Assembly (NCBI GenBank): GCA_964441945.1
Contig: CAYTWB010000003.1
Coordinates: forward strand, 1-64,000
Length of the DNA stretch: 64,000 nt
Origin: JADGQM01 sp964441945
Lineage (GTDB): Bacteria; Desulfobacterota; Syntrophobacteria; Syntrophobacterales; Syntrophobacteraceae
Direction: 5' to 3'
Shown here piece after piece: positions 8,534-17,850 of this stretch (positions are counted from its first letter, which is position 1; every line of letters starts with the position of its first letter). The position numbers and the translations under genes are program-made. The notes beneath the pieces were generated by a model. It made no database searches. It saw nothing but the letters and a program-made list of their open reading frames with translations, and was not told where the DNA came from.

Positions 8534-9919
8534 TTACGAAGCGACAGGCATATGATGTTTCATGGGTAGAATGAAATAGATGAGATTGCCGTACTGCTGA
8601 GGTTCACAGCCGACCAGGCCGCCGTGAATCTCCACAACATTGCGGACAAAGTGCAGGCCATGTCCGGTACCCCGTTCCAACTCAGCCGAAGCAGCCCGGT
8701 ATCCTTCATCGAACAGTCTCCGGGCCTCGCTCTCGGGAAGGGGCCTGCCGGTGGTAAAGAAATTGAATCGCACCCCATCGACACCTGCTGCAAAGGCATC
8801 TTTCAGGATCTGGCGACTGCAGGAAACCAGCTTGATCTGATTGCCCGGCTGGTCTTCCACCGCCGTCGTATACTTCAAGGCATTGGAAAAGAGGTTGTCA
8901 AAAACCTGAGAGATCAACCCCTTGTCGACGTACAGGGTGATCTCGTCGTCGGGAACATCATCGAGACTGTTGTTGAAGGCAATTCCCTTCTTCTTGAACG
9001 AAGACAGGTATCGTTCCACAAGCGGTGCGATGACTTCCGTCCTAAAGTTGCAGGGCTGCTTTCTCAGCACATAGGTACCCTTCAGAAAGTGGTCCCGGCG
9101 GAAGAGCGTCTCGAGGAAGAGGCTCGTATGTTCGTAGTGCTTGGCGAAGGCCCCGACTTCTTCTTCCATAGTATCGCTGTTGCGGATTGCAGCCAGATAG
9201 ATTTCATTCAGCTTATTCGACAATGCACTGTTGCCGTCTTGAACCGAATGGATGGCATCACGCATTGCGACCTCGATTCGATCATACTCGGCAATGAGCT
9301 TTTTCAGTCGAATGAGGAAAAGCTTGTAGTACAGATTCGGCGAAATCACATTGTGTTCAATATCGGATACCAGTTGGTTGATGAATTTGATGTGATTGAT
9401 ATTCTGCTGAATGAGAAGCTTCTGGTGAAGGTTGTAGCCGATCCGATTGGTGAATTTCTCAAGGAAGAACTGTCCCCTGTCATTCACTGCTTCCTTGGGA
9501 TAGATCCCGAAGAGCCCCAGCACCTGGTTCTGATCAAGAAAAGGGATCCTTTCGGTCAGCACCTTGTTCCCCGGGATGGGAAAAACCCATAATTCCCCGG
9601 TCTCATAGGGACGATCCGAAAGGCGCAACGGAGAGGGCAGACGCTCCTCAACCGGGACCAGACCTGTGCGGCTGCAGCAGACCTTTTCAAGTCGAGACGT
9701 CTTCTGATCGATGACATGCAGCTCACTCTCCAGTCCAAAGAATTCCCTCGGGACCGCTACACTGATCTGGTAGAGATATTCGAGGGTGGTATACTCCTGA
9801 GCCAGATCGAAGAAGACGGCAAACGCCTCCTCCTGGAGCCGTTCGAAGTTGTAGCGGTGATAGCTCTCTTTCTTCTCTCTCACCCGATCCTGGATCCGTG
9901 ACATCACCATCTCACGCAT
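8534..9919 (-). CDS. Soluble sensor histidine kinase
   Basis: The 461-residue product has no membrane helix. The N-terminal 170 residues look like a GAF-type sensory domain. A helical dimerisation region follows with a His-box-like SDIEHNVISP (His189). The HATPase domain (about 300-455) has N-box QVFDNLFSNALKYT, an unusual G1 region lacking a clear DxGxG (FFTTGRPLPE stands there), and G2 GTGHGLHFVRNVVEIHGG. Any kinase activity must therefore tolerate a degenerate G1 box. It follows gpsA by 21 bases and precedes the pilus operon. No response regulator is adjacent, so its partner is unknown; pilus control is only a guess from position. Confidence 0.85.
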   Translation of the reverse strand: MREMVMSRIQDRVREKKESYHRYNFERLQEEAFAVFFDLAQEYTTLEYLYQISVAVPREFFGLESELHVIDQKTSRLEKVCCSRTGLVPVEERLPSPLRLSDRPYETGELWVFPIPGNKVLTERIPFLDQNQVLGLFGIYPKEAVNDRGQFFLEKFTNRIGYNLHQKLLIQQNINHIKFINQLVSDIEHNVISPNLYYKLFLIRLKKLIAEYDRIEVAMRDAIHSVQDGNSALSNKLNEIYLAAIRNSDTMEEEVGAFAKHYEHTSLFLETLFRRDHFLKGTYVLRKQPCNFRTEVIAPLVERYLSSFKKKGIAFNNSLDDVPDDEITLYVDKGLISQVFDNLFSNALKYTTAVEDQPGNQIKLVSCSRQILKDAFAAGVDGVRFNFFTTGRPLPESEARRLFDEGYRAASAELERGTGHGLHFVRNVVEIHGGLVGCEPQQYGNLIYFILPMKHHMPVAS

Positions 9920-9940
9920 CGTTGCGCTCTGCCCTGCTTT

Positions 9941-10960
9941 TTAGAGAATTTCCAATTCGTGTTTGAGGTTTCTCTCCATCAGGGCCTGGACGGCTGTCTC
10001 AGGCTGTCGGCCTGCGTGCACCACCTGATAGACCTGTTCGCAAATGGGCATATCCACTCGCAACTGCTGTGCCAGGTAGTGCACCGATTCAGCCGTCTTG
10101 ACCCCCTCGGCCACCATGCGCATTTCCTTCAGAATCTCCTCGATCTTCCTTCCCTGGCCGAGTTGCAGGCCCACCTGCCGGTTTCGGCTCAAATCCCCGG
10201 TGCAGGTCAGAAGCAAATCGCCGATACCGGACAGCCCGGAAAAGGTCAAAACATTGGCCCCCATTTTGACTCCCAGCCGGGACATTTCGGCAAGTCCTCG
10301 CGTAATCAAGGCGGCCCGCGTATTGTGCCCAAAGCCCAAGCCATCGCTGATTCCGGCGGCTATGGCAATGATATTCTTCAGTGCCCCTGCCAGTTCCACA
10401 CCCCTTGTGTCGGAGCTCGTGTAGACTCGAAACGCGCTCGTGGAAAAGATCTGCTGAACCCGCACGGCGAGATCGAGGTCCTCGCCGGCAACCACAATCG
10501 CGGTTGGAATGTTGCGGATGACCTCCCGGGCAAACGAGGGTCCGGACAGTGCAAGGACTGGAACGGCATCCGGATCAGGCAGAATATCTTTCCATATGTC
10601 CGACATCAGGAGCAGGGTGCCGTTTTCGATCCCCTTGGTCGCACTCACAATGACGGCATTTCGCTTTAAACAGGGAATCATCCGGACAGCGGTCTGTCGG
10701 TAGACGTGAGAGGGCACCACCATCAGAACCAGGTCGTGGTCTTCCACCACTCGGTGCAGTTCATGATGCGCGGCAACGTTTTCATGGAGCCGGAATCCCG
10801 GCAGGTAATCCGTGTTCTCGCGGGTGGTTTGAATCGTCCGGCAGAGACTCTCCTCATAGACCCACAAATCGACCCGGTAGCCCTTTGCAGCCAGCAGTTG
10901 ACTCAACGTGCTTCCCCAGCTTCCCGCCCCCACAACACCGATAGGACCCACCGCTTTCAT
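9941..10960 (-). CDS. gpsA: NAD(P)-dependent glycerol-3-phosphate dehydrogenase
   Basis: Reduces dihydroxyacetone phosphate to sn-glycerol 3-phosphate for phospholipid synthesis in the cytoplasm. The 339-residue product has the Rossmann motif GVVGAGSWGSTLSQLLA at residues 7-23, the VSATKGIE segment, LSGPSFAREV, and the catalytic-domain ELAGALKNIIAIAAGISDGLGFGHNTRAAL with its conserved lysine. The length is normal for bacterial GpsA. The start overlaps the gyrA stop by four bases (ATGA), so it is cotranscribed with gyrBA. Confidence 0.97.
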   Translation of the reverse strand: MKAVGPIGVVGAGSWGSTLSQLLAAKGYRVDLWVYEESLCRTIQTTRENTDYLPGFRLHENVAAHHELHRVVEDHDLVLMVVPSHVYRQTAVRMIPCLKRNAVIVSATKGIENGTLLLMSDIWKDILPDPDAVPVLALSGPSFAREVIRNIPTAIVVAGEDLDLAVRVQQIFSTSAFRVYTSSDTRGVELAGALKNIIAIAAGISDGLGFGHNTRAALITRGLAEMSRLGVKMGANVLTFSGLSGIGDLLLTCTGDLSRNRQVGLQLGQGRKIEEILKEMRMVAEGVKTAESVHYLAQQLRVDMPICEQVYQVVHAGRQPETAVQALMERNLKHELEIL

Positions 10961-13389
10961 TCGCTTCCTGCTTCCTCCTTGCCGTCTTCCGGTTCCGCCG
11001 AGACGGCCAGGTCCACAACCTGCTCTCCGTCATCCAGGACCATCAACTTCACGCCCTGCGTAACCCGCCCAATGGTGCGAACCTGCACCGCGGGCATCCG
11101 GATCAGGCGACCTCGATTGGTTATGATCAGGACCTCCTCATCGTCGCCCACCTGACGAAACCCGACCACTTCACCGTTCCTGTCCGTAACACGGATGTTC
11201 AACACCCCTTTTCCACCACGGCTCTGACATCGGTACTCACCTTCGAGGGTCCGCTTGCCGAAGCCCTTTTCCGTGATAACCAGGATGCACTTGCCGGCAT
11301 CAATCACGTCCATTCCCACCAGGGCACTGCCGTCAAGATTCATGCCTCGAATCCCGCGACTCACCCTTCCCAACGGCCGGAACTCCTGCTCCGCAACCCG
11401 GATGGACTTGCCCGATTTGCTCATCAGGAAGAGGTCCCGGTGGCCATCCGTAACCCGCACCGCAATCAGTTCGTCGTCGTCATCGAGCACAATCGCCCTG
11501 ATGCCGGTCGACCGCGGGTTGGCATAGGCAGCCAGCTCCGTCTTTTTGACGATGCCGTTCCTTGTCGCCATCACCACGTACTCCCCATCCTTGAATTCTT
11601 TCACAGGCAGGATGGTCTGTATCTTTTCTCCCGGCTGGAGCGCCAGCAAATTGACGATCGCCTTTCCCAGCGCCGACGGACCCACCTCGGGGATTTCGTA
11701 GACCTTCAGCCAGAAGACCTGCCCCCGATTGGTGAAGACCAGGAGATAATCGTGTGCGGAAGCGGTAAAAACCGTGGTGACAACATCCTCCTCCCGGGTG
11801 CTCATCCCGCTTCTTCCTCTGCCGCCCCGTTTCTGGCTGCGGTAGATGACCAGCGGGGTTCGCTTGACATAACCCGCCTGCGAGATGGTCACCACCATCT
11901 CCTCGTTGGCAATCAGGTCTTCCACGCAGAGTGCCCCGGATTCGGCGATGATTTCCGTCTGACGCACATCGCCGAACTGATTGACCAGCTCCTGGATCTC
12001 CTCGCGAATGACCTGGTCCACCAGGGCCGATGAGGCGAGGATTTGGCGCAACCGTTCGATCTCTTTCAGGACCTGTTGGTATTCTTCAATGATCTTTTCC
12101 CTCTCGAGGCCGGTCAAGCGCTGCAGCCGCATCTCAAGAATGGCCTGTGCCTGCTCGTCACTGAATTCAAACCGCTGAATCAGCCGGCCCCTGGCTTCCT
12201 GAGGATTTGCCGCGGAACGGATCAACTGGATCACTTCATCCAGATGGTCCAGGGCCCGCTTGAGGCCCTCCAATATATGGGCCCTTTTCTCTGCCTGAGT
12301 CAGTTCATACCGGGTGCGCCTGACAACCACCTGACGCCTGAACTCCAGGAACTTCTGAAGCACCCCCTTGAGATTGAGCACCTCCGGCTTGTTGTCCACC
12401 ACGGCCAGCATGTTGACCCCGAAGCTGCTTTCCAGAGGCGTGTGCTTGTAGAGCTGGTTCTCGATGACCTTGGGTTCATCCCCCTGGCGCAGGGTGAGCA
12501 CGATCCGCATGCCTTCACGGTCGGATTCATCACGAATGTCCTGAATGCCCTCGATCTTCTTTTGCTTGACCAGTTCGGCGATTCTTTCGAGGAGCCTGGC
12601 CTTGTTCACCTGATAGGGAAGCTCGGTTACGATCAGGTGGCTTCTGCGCCCTGATTCTTCCACTTCCACCCGGGCCCGCATCTTGATGGTGCCGCGCCCC
12701 GTTTCATAAGCTTCCCGGATGCCTTCGCAACCGCAAATGAGGCCGGCGGTTGGAAAATCAGGCCCGACGATGTGGCGCATGAGGCCGCTCACGCTGATTT
12801 CCGGGTCGTCCAGCATGGCCAGGAGGCCTCCGCAAAGCTCGCGGAGGTTGTGAGGGGGGATGTTGGTTGCCATGCCCACTGCGATTCCCGACGAACCGTT
12901 CAGGAGCAGGTTCGGGACCCTTGTCGGCAATACCAGCGGCTCCAGGATAGTGTTGTCATAGTTGGGCTGAAAGGCAACGGTCTCCTTTTCAATGTCACGC
13001 AGGAATTCGTGACCGAGCCGATGCATGCGGATTTCGGTATAACGCATCGCTGCGGGGGGATCTCCGTCCACCGACCCGAAGTTGCCCTGTCCGTCGATCA
13101 GGGGATACCGCATGGAAAAACCCTGGGCCATTCGGACCAGGGCGTCATAGACGGCGGCATCGCCATGGGGATGATATTTACCGATGACATCCCCGACAAT
13201 GCGTGCCGATTTCTTATAGGGCTTGTTGAAGTCGTTGCGCAGCTCGTGCATGGCAAAAAGAATGCGCCGGTGGACCGGCTTCAGGCCGTCCCGCACATCG
13301 GGGATCGCCCGCCCGATGATGACGCTCATTGCATAATCGAGGTAGGACAGCTTGATCTCATCCTCGATATTGATGGTTTTCAAGTCCAT
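10957..13389 (-). CDS. gyrA: DNA gyrase subunit A
   Basis: The 810-residue A subunit cleaves and rejoins DNA. The winged-helix and tower part (residues about 1-490) contains the active-site Tyr in AAMRYTEIRM and the quinolone region KYHPHGDAAVYDALV. There Ala replaces the Ser83 of E. coli while Asp87 is kept. The C-terminal beta-pinwheel (about 500-800) shows repeated GRG/G-K-x-R blades and the GyrA-box-like QKRGGRGRSG. The tail is short and acidic (EPEDGKEEAGSE). It lies 23 bases after gyrB and overlaps gpsA. Confidence 0.98.
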   Translation of the reverse strand: MDLKTINIEDEIKLSYLDYAMSVIIGRAIPDVRDGLKPVHRRILFAMHELRNDFNKPYKKSARIVGDVIGKYHPHGDAAVYDALVRMAQGFSMRYPLIDGQGNFGSVDGDPPAAMRYTEIRMHRLGHEFLRDIEKETVAFQPNYDNTILEPLVLPTRVPNLLLNGSSGIAVGMATNIPPHNLRELCGGLLAMLDDPEISVSGLMRHIVGPDFPTAGLICGCEGIREAYETGRGTIKMRARVEVEESGRRSHLIVTELPYQVNKARLLERIAELVKQKKIEGIQDIRDESDREGMRIVLTLRQGDEPKVIENQLYKHTPLESSFGVNMLAVVDNKPEVLNLKGVLQKFLEFRRQVVVRRTRYELTQAEKRAHILEGLKRALDHLDEVIQLIRSAANPQEARGRLIQRFEFSDEQAQAILEMRLQRLTGLEREKIIEEYQQVLKEIERLRQILASSALVDQVIREEIQELVNQFGDVRQTEIIAESGALCVEDLIANEEMVVTISQAGYVKRTPLVIYRSQKRGGRGRSGMSTREEDVVTTVFTASAHDYLLVFTNRGQVFWLKVYEIPEVGPSALGKAIVNLLALQPGEKIQTILPVKEFKDGEYVVMATRNGIVKKTELAAYANPRSTGIRAIVLDDDDELIAVRVTDGHRDLFLMSKSGKSIRVAEQEFRPLGRVSRGIRGMNLDGSALVGMDVIDAGKCILVITEKGFGKRTLEGEYRCQSRGGKGVLNIRVTDRNGEVVGFRQVGDDEEVLIITNRGRLIRMPAVQVRTIGRVTQGVKLMVLDDGEQVVDLAVSAEPEDGKEEAGSE

Positions 13390-13412
13390 ATGGGTCCCTC
13401 AGAGAGTGTTGT

Positions 13413-15839
13413 TCAGATATCGAGCTCCCGAAAATCCAGGGCATTGAATTGAATGAAATCCCGGCGGGGCTCGACCCGATCCCCCATCAGAGTGGTGAAG
13501 AGCTCATCGGCCAGGACCTCGTCTTCGATGCGCACCTGCAGGAGTGTCCGTTTCTCCGGGTCCATGGTGGTTTCCCAAAGCTGCCCCGGGTTCATTTCTC
13601 CAAGCCCCTTGTAGCGCTGGATGGAAAGTCCCCTTTTCCCATCTTCCATAAGGGACTGAAAGAAGTCGCGAGGATGATCGAATCGCTGTTCTCCCTGACC
13701 GCTCTTCACGATACAGGGCAACTGATAAAGGACTCCCAGCGCATTGAAGAACTCCACCAGCTTGCGAAAGGCAACGGATTCCAGGAATCGATCCCCGAAT
13801 TGAAACCGGCCGGGCCCGTCCGTCGATCCGACGGATGCCAGAACGAAATCATATTCTCCCGTCTCTTCTTTCACTTCAACCGATACGATTTCATATTGCC
13901 CCGGCTTTTCCAGCTCCTCCCTGATCAAATCCACATGCTTGTCGCGTTCCATCGAGGCCAGCTTGCGAGTGCTGTAGATCTCCACGAGCTTTTCAACCAA
14001 AGGCTTCGGGATACCCTTGCCGCTTTGGCGGTCCAACCAATCTTCGTAGCGCGAAAAGGCTTTGAGCAGCTGGACCAGCTGACTCCTGGGAAGCGGCTGA
14101 TCCGATCCACCCAGGTAGACATCCTTCTTCTCAGCCGCCCTGGCCAGCAGATGGGTATTGAGGCCGTCATCGTCCTTCACGTACTGCTCCTGTTTGCCCG
14201 CTGCAACCCGGTAGAGCGGGGGCTGAGCAATGAACAGATGACCCCTTTCTATCAATTCCGGCATCATTCTGAAGAAAAAGGTCAGCAGGAGGGTCCGGAT
14301 GTGCGCGCCATCCACATCCGCATCCGTCATGATGATGGTCTTGTGATAGCGCAGGCGGTCAGGGTTGTATTCTTCCTTGCCGATGCCGGTCCCAAGGGCC
14401 GATATCATGGTGCGAATCTCCTGGTTCTCCAGCATCTTGTCGAAGCGCGATTTTTCCACATTGAGGATCTTGCCCCGCAAGGGAAGGATCGCCTGAAACC
14501 TGCGGTCGCGCCCCTGTTTGGCCGACCCTCCGGCGGAATCCCCTTCCACGATGAAGATCTCGCTCTTGGCCGGATCGCGCTCCTGGCAGTCCGCCAGCTT
14601 GCCGGGCAGAGAATGCTCACTCAGAATCCCTTTTCGCCGCGTCAGCTCCTTGGCCCGCCTGGCCGCTTCCCGAGCCCTGGCCGCTTCCAGCACCTTGTCC
14701 AGGATGATTTTGATCACCCGTGGGTTCTCTTCAAAGAATGTCGACAGTTTGTCGTAGACCAGGTTCTCAACCAGCCCCTTCACCTCGCTGTTGCCGAGCT
14801 TGGTCTTGGTCTGGCCTTCGAATTGAGGCTGCGACAGTTTCACATTCACCACGGCAGTCAGTCCCTCACGGACATCATCGCCGGTGAGCTTATCGAGATC
14901 GCTTTTCGGCATCTTGGTTTGCAGCGCATACTGCTTGATGGATCGGGTCAGGCCGGTCTTGAAGCCAAAGAGGTGCGTCCCGCCTTCTTTTGTATTGATG
15001 TTGTTGGCGAAAGTAAAAATCTTCTCGTTGTAGGTGTTGTTGTACTGAATCGCTGTCTCGATGCTGACATTCTGCTTTTCCCCGGCAATGTGAATGACTT
15101 CCTGGTGCAGGGGTTCTTTATTTTTGTTCAGATATTCTATGAACGAAACCAGGCCGCCCTCATAGCAGAAACTCCTCTCTTTCGGCACGCGGTCGTCGGA
15201 AAGATCAATGCGCACGCCACGGTTCAGAAAAGCCAGCTCCCGGAATCGTTGTGCGAGTACCTCGAAACTGATCTCGGTGTCGGTGAAGATGAGGCAATCC
15301 GGCTTGAAAATGATCTTCGTGCCGCGCAGGGAGGTTTCCCCCTTGATGATGAGAGGCGTTTTCGGTTCTCCCCGTTCATACCGCTGATAGTATGCTTTTC
15401 CGTCCCGGCGAATCTCCACCTGGAGGGATTCGCTCAGGGCGTTGACCACCGAAACACCCACACCGTGCAATCCGCCGGAAACCTTATAGCTGGAGTCATC
15501 GAATTTCCCGCCGGCATGCAGCTTGGTCATCACCACCTCGACCGCCGGAAGGTTCTCCTTTTCATGAAGGTCCACCGGGATGCCGCGCCCATTGTCCTCG
15601 ACCGTTACCGAACCGTCGATGTGGATCTCGACCTTGATATGGTCGCAAAAACCTGCCAGGGCTTCGTCTATGCTGTTGTCGACCACTTCATAGACCAGGT
15701 GGTGAAGGCCCTCCGTCGAGACATTTCCGATATACATCGACGGGCGTTTTCGAACCGCGCTGAGCCCCTCCAAAACCGTGATCTGTTGTGCGGTATACTG
15801 GCTTCCCTGACTGCTCTCGTCAGGTTTCAAATCAGTCAT
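13413..15839 (-). CDS. gyrB: DNA gyrase subunit B
   Basis: The ATPase subunit has 808 residues, the length class of E. coli GyrB. It has GHKL motifs VVDNSIDEALAG, EDNGRGIPV and GGLHGVGVSVVNALS, a transducer domain, the TOPRIM start EIFIVEGDSAGGSAKQ and catalytic acidic TDADVDGAHI. The extra segment between TOPRIM halves typical of Gram-negative GyrB is present, and it ends in the usual QRYKGLGEMNPGQLWETTMDP region. It is the first gene of gyrB-gyrA-gpsA and has a good promoter upstream. Confidence 0.98.
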   Translation of the reverse strand: MTDLKPDESSQGSQYTAQQITVLEGLSAVRKRPSMYIGNVSTEGLHHLVYEVVDNSIDEALAGFCDHIKVEIHIDGSVTVEDNGRGIPVDLHEKENLPAVEVVMTKLHAGGKFDDSSYKVSGGLHGVGVSVVNALSESLQVEIRRDGKAYYQRYERGEPKTPLIIKGETSLRGTKIIFKPDCLIFTDTEISFEVLAQRFRELAFLNRGVRIDLSDDRVPKERSFCYEGGLVSFIEYLNKNKEPLHQEVIHIAGEKQNVSIETAIQYNNTYNEKIFTFANNINTKEGGTHLFGFKTGLTRSIKQYALQTKMPKSDLDKLTGDDVREGLTAVVNVKLSQPQFEGQTKTKLGNSEVKGLVENLVYDKLSTFFEENPRVIKIILDKVLEAARAREAARRAKELTRRKGILSEHSLPGKLADCQERDPAKSEIFIVEGDSAGGSAKQGRDRRFQAILPLRGKILNVEKSRFDKMLENQEIRTMISALGTGIGKEEYNPDRLRYHKTIIMTDADVDGAHIRTLLLTFFFRMMPELIERGHLFIAQPPLYRVAAGKQEQYVKDDDGLNTHLLARAAEKKDVYLGGSDQPLPRSQLVQLLKAFSRYEDWLDRQSGKGIPKPLVEKLVEIYSTRKLASMERDKHVDLIREELEKPGQYEIVSVEVKEETGEYDFVLASVGSTDGPGRFQFGDRFLESVAFRKLVEFFNALGVLYQLPCIVKSGQGEQRFDHPRDFFQSLMEDGKRGLSIQRYKGLGEMNPGQLWETTMDPEKRTLLQVRIEDEVLADELFTTLMGDRVEPRRDFIQFNALDFRELDI

Positions 15840-15921
15840 AAAGCCCTCTTGATTGATGGGATGAACCCGCTTTTCCCCGTTTTCTCTTGTGATTGAAATC
15901 CGTTTTCTCTTTTAAAACGCC

Positions 15922-15950
15922 ACTATAGCCTATTCAGCTTCCGTTTTCAA
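15922..15950 (-). promoter_or_regulatory. Sigma-70-type promoter for gyrB
   Basis: On the minus strand TTGAAA (15950-15945), a 17-base spacer and TATAGT (15927-15922) lie about 85 bases before the gyrB start. Spacing and hexamers fit a housekeeping promoter. No other gene lies between. Confidence 0.65.
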
Positions 15951-16000
15951 TGGATTTTCAGGCTGCCTGACGAGCTAATCTGTTCTGGAATGATCTGTGA

Positions 16001-16312
16001 TTGTCAGAAACAAGTGTCCGAATTCCCGTTCGTCATACCGGCGCAGGCCGGTATCCAGGAAGCATTTCTGGATTCCGGCCAACAGCATGCCGGAATAACG
16101 GCCTGCGATAATAGTGCTGATCTTTGTTCCGCCCTTTCAGGGCTTGTATTGGGGGGGTTGGTGCATCTCTTCCCAGGGCGTTGCCCTGGGCTGGTATGTT
16201 TAGCCCCATTCGGGGCTGATTATGCTCGTTTGCTGTGTTCAGTACCGCACCCCGGAAATGATTGTCGGAATTCCCGTTTCCGATTCATTCCAGCCGGGAA
16301 CATAAAGGTCCA
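16001..16312. repeat. Composite repeat: TACAGCGC-type element carrying the left end of the Y1-transposase element, inverted
   Basis: The segment 16005-16115 matches the TACAGCGC family in reverse (AAGTGTCCGAATTCCCGTTCG...). The segment 16131-16233 is the reverse complement of the left end of the Y1-transposase element at 41657 and 28544, with hairpins GCCCTTTCAGGGC, CCCAGGGCGTTGCCCTGGG and GCCCCATTCGGGGC in the same order. Remains of another TACAGCGC-type unit follow. No transposase codons are present. Confidence 0.7.
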
Positions 16313-16363
16313 GTGGAGATCTTGGGGAACGGGGTAGTGACTTTGCGATGCCCTGGAGGCGAT

Positions 16364-17293
16364 TCACAGGTCCTCGCTGCTTCTCAACTGTTTCATCATA
16401 TCCGCGAAGGCCACCTGCCAGGGACGGGGATTAATGCCGAAAACGCGGGCGATCTTGGTGCAGTCCAGTATCGAATAGGCCGGACGTGGTGTTGGAAGCG
16501 GATATTCCGAGGAGGCGATGGGAACCATCCGCTGAACTTTAACCTCTCCCATTTCCCGGGCATGGTCCACGATGCACCGGGCAAACTCAAACCAGGTGGT
16601 CCAACCGTCATTGCAGCAATGGTACGTGCCCCAGGGCGCCGTGACCGAACCGCTAAGGACCTGCAAGGACATTTCGACCAGGATATCACTCAGATCTCCC
16701 GTCCAGGTCGGACTCCCATACTGGTCGGCAACCACCCGCAGTTCGTCTCTCTCCCGGGCAAGTCTCAGCATGGTTTTCACGAAGTTGTTGCCGCGGACAC
16801 CGTACAGCCAGGCCGTCCGAACTATAAGATGTTCCGGCAGAAGGCTTCGAACGGACTGCTCCCCGGCCCACTTGCTCCGCCCATAGACACTGAGCGGACC
16901 GGCAGGGTCATCCTCCTGGTAAGGGCGCGTGGCTTTGCCGTCGAAGATGTAGTCCGTCGACAGGTGGATGAGGGGAATGCCAAGGTGTTTACACCCTTTC
17001 GCCAGGTTTTCCGGGCCGGTCCGGTTGACGGCGAAAGCAAGATCGGGTTCCACTTCCGCCTTGTCCACAGCGGTATAGGCTGCACAGTTGATCACCAGCT
17101 GCGGCTTGTGTTCGCGCAGCACACCATCCACCTGAACGGCAAGGGTGATATCGATTTCCTGGACATCCAGTCCTACCGGCGTCTGGCCTCGCGCTTCAAA
17201 GCAGGCCAGAAGGTCCTGCCCGAGCATACCGCGATGTCCGATGACCAGTATGGCGAAACGAGGCAGCGAATGCACAACGGGGTATGAGATCAT
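16364..17293 (-). CDS. rfbD: dTDP-4-dehydrorhamnose reductase
   Basis: Last step of dTDP-L-rhamnose synthesis (reduction of dTDP-4-keto-L-rhamnose). The 309-residue SDR protein has VIGHRGMLGQDLL at the nucleotide site, LVINCAAYTAVDKAE, STDYIFDGK, the catalytic YGRSKWAGE (Tyr and Lys), and RTAWLYG. The start ATG 17293 has GGAGG upstream and overlaps rfbC by four bases. It is third in rfbA-rfbC-rfbD. Confidence 0.95.
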   Translation of the reverse strand: MISYPVVHSLPRFAILVIGHRGMLGQDLLACFEARGQTPVGLDVQEIDITLAVQVDGVLREHKPQLVINCAAYTAVDKAEVEPDLAFAVNRTGPENLAKGCKHLGIPLIHLSTDYIFDGKATRPYQEDDPAGPLSVYGRSKWAGEQSVRSLLPEHLIVRTAWLYGVRGNNFVKTMLRLARERDELRVVADQYGSPTWTGDLSDILVEMSLQVLSGSVTAPWGTYHCCNDGWTTWFEFARCIVDHAREMGEVKVQRMVPIASSEYPLPTPRPAYSILDCTKIARVFGINPRPWQVAFADMMKQLRSSEDL

Positions 17294-17850
17294 GAAGCCT
17301 CCTTGAACAGCGGCAGGTCGTCCGGGGGCATGGAAGCGAGGGTGAGGCCGCCGGCGTCCTTTTCCGAAACAATGGGGTCAGTGATCGGCCAGTCGATGGC
17401 AAGGGCAGGGTCATCCCAGCGGATGGTGCGCTCCTCTGCAGGAGCATAGTAGTCGGTGCACTTGTAAAGGACCGTAGCGGTCTCGCTCACAACGCAAAAA
17501 CCGTGGGCAAAACCTTCCGGAATGTAAATCTGCAGGCAGTTCCGTGCGGAGAGGGCGGCCCCCACCCACCGGCCGAAAGTCGGCGAACCCCTTCGGATAT
17601 CCACTGCCACGTCATAGATCTCGCCTTCCAGGGCCATCACCAGTTTTCCTTGAGGATTGCCACGCTGGTAGTGCATTCCTCGCAGCACTCGATTCCTGGA
17701 ATGGGAGACATTGTCCTGGACAAAGCGAGCCGGCAGGCCTTGTGCCGGATACCGTTCACCGTGATAGAGTTCGAAGAAATAGCCGCGCTGGTCCTTGAAG
17801 GTCCGCGGCTCGATGAGAACGACTTCGGGGATGGACGTTGACGTTACCAT
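17290..17850 (-). CDS. rfbC: dTDP-4-dehydrorhamnose 3,5-epimerase
   Basis: Epimerises dTDP-4-keto-6-deoxyglucose at C3 and C5. The 186-residue cupin protein has RGYFFELYH, FVQDNVSHSRNRVLRGMHYQ (catalytic His), GEIYDVAVDIRRGSPTFGRW, and IPEGFAHGFCVVSE with the Tyr-containing KCTDYYAPAEER. It overlaps rfbA by seven bases at its start and rfbD by four at its end, so the three are tightly coupled. Confidence 0.96.
   Translation of the reverse strand: MVTSTSIPEVVLIEPRTFKDQRGYFFELYHGERYPAQGLPARFVQDNVSHSRNRVLRGMHYQRGNPQGKLVMALEGEIYDVAVDIRRGSPTFGRWVGAALSARNCLQIYIPEGFAHGFCVVSETATVLYKCTDYYAPAEERTIRWDDPALAIDWPITDPIVSEKDAGGLTLASMPPDDLPLFKEAS

Larger units (their letters stand above)
15840..16363. other. 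Intergenic region between gyrB and rfbD: promoter plus repeats, no gene
   Basis: The gyrB-proximal part carries the gyrB promoter (15922-15950). From about 16001 to 16312 it is built from dispersed repeats. I see no credible coding sequence on either strand here. Confidence 0.7.

Noticed and set aside
13449..15896. An 815-codon open frame on the plus strand lying opposite the whole of gyrB
   Set aside because: It mirrors gyrB almost end to end, has no recognisable domain and no ribosome site. Long antisense frames are common opposite GC-rich genes with strong third-position bias.
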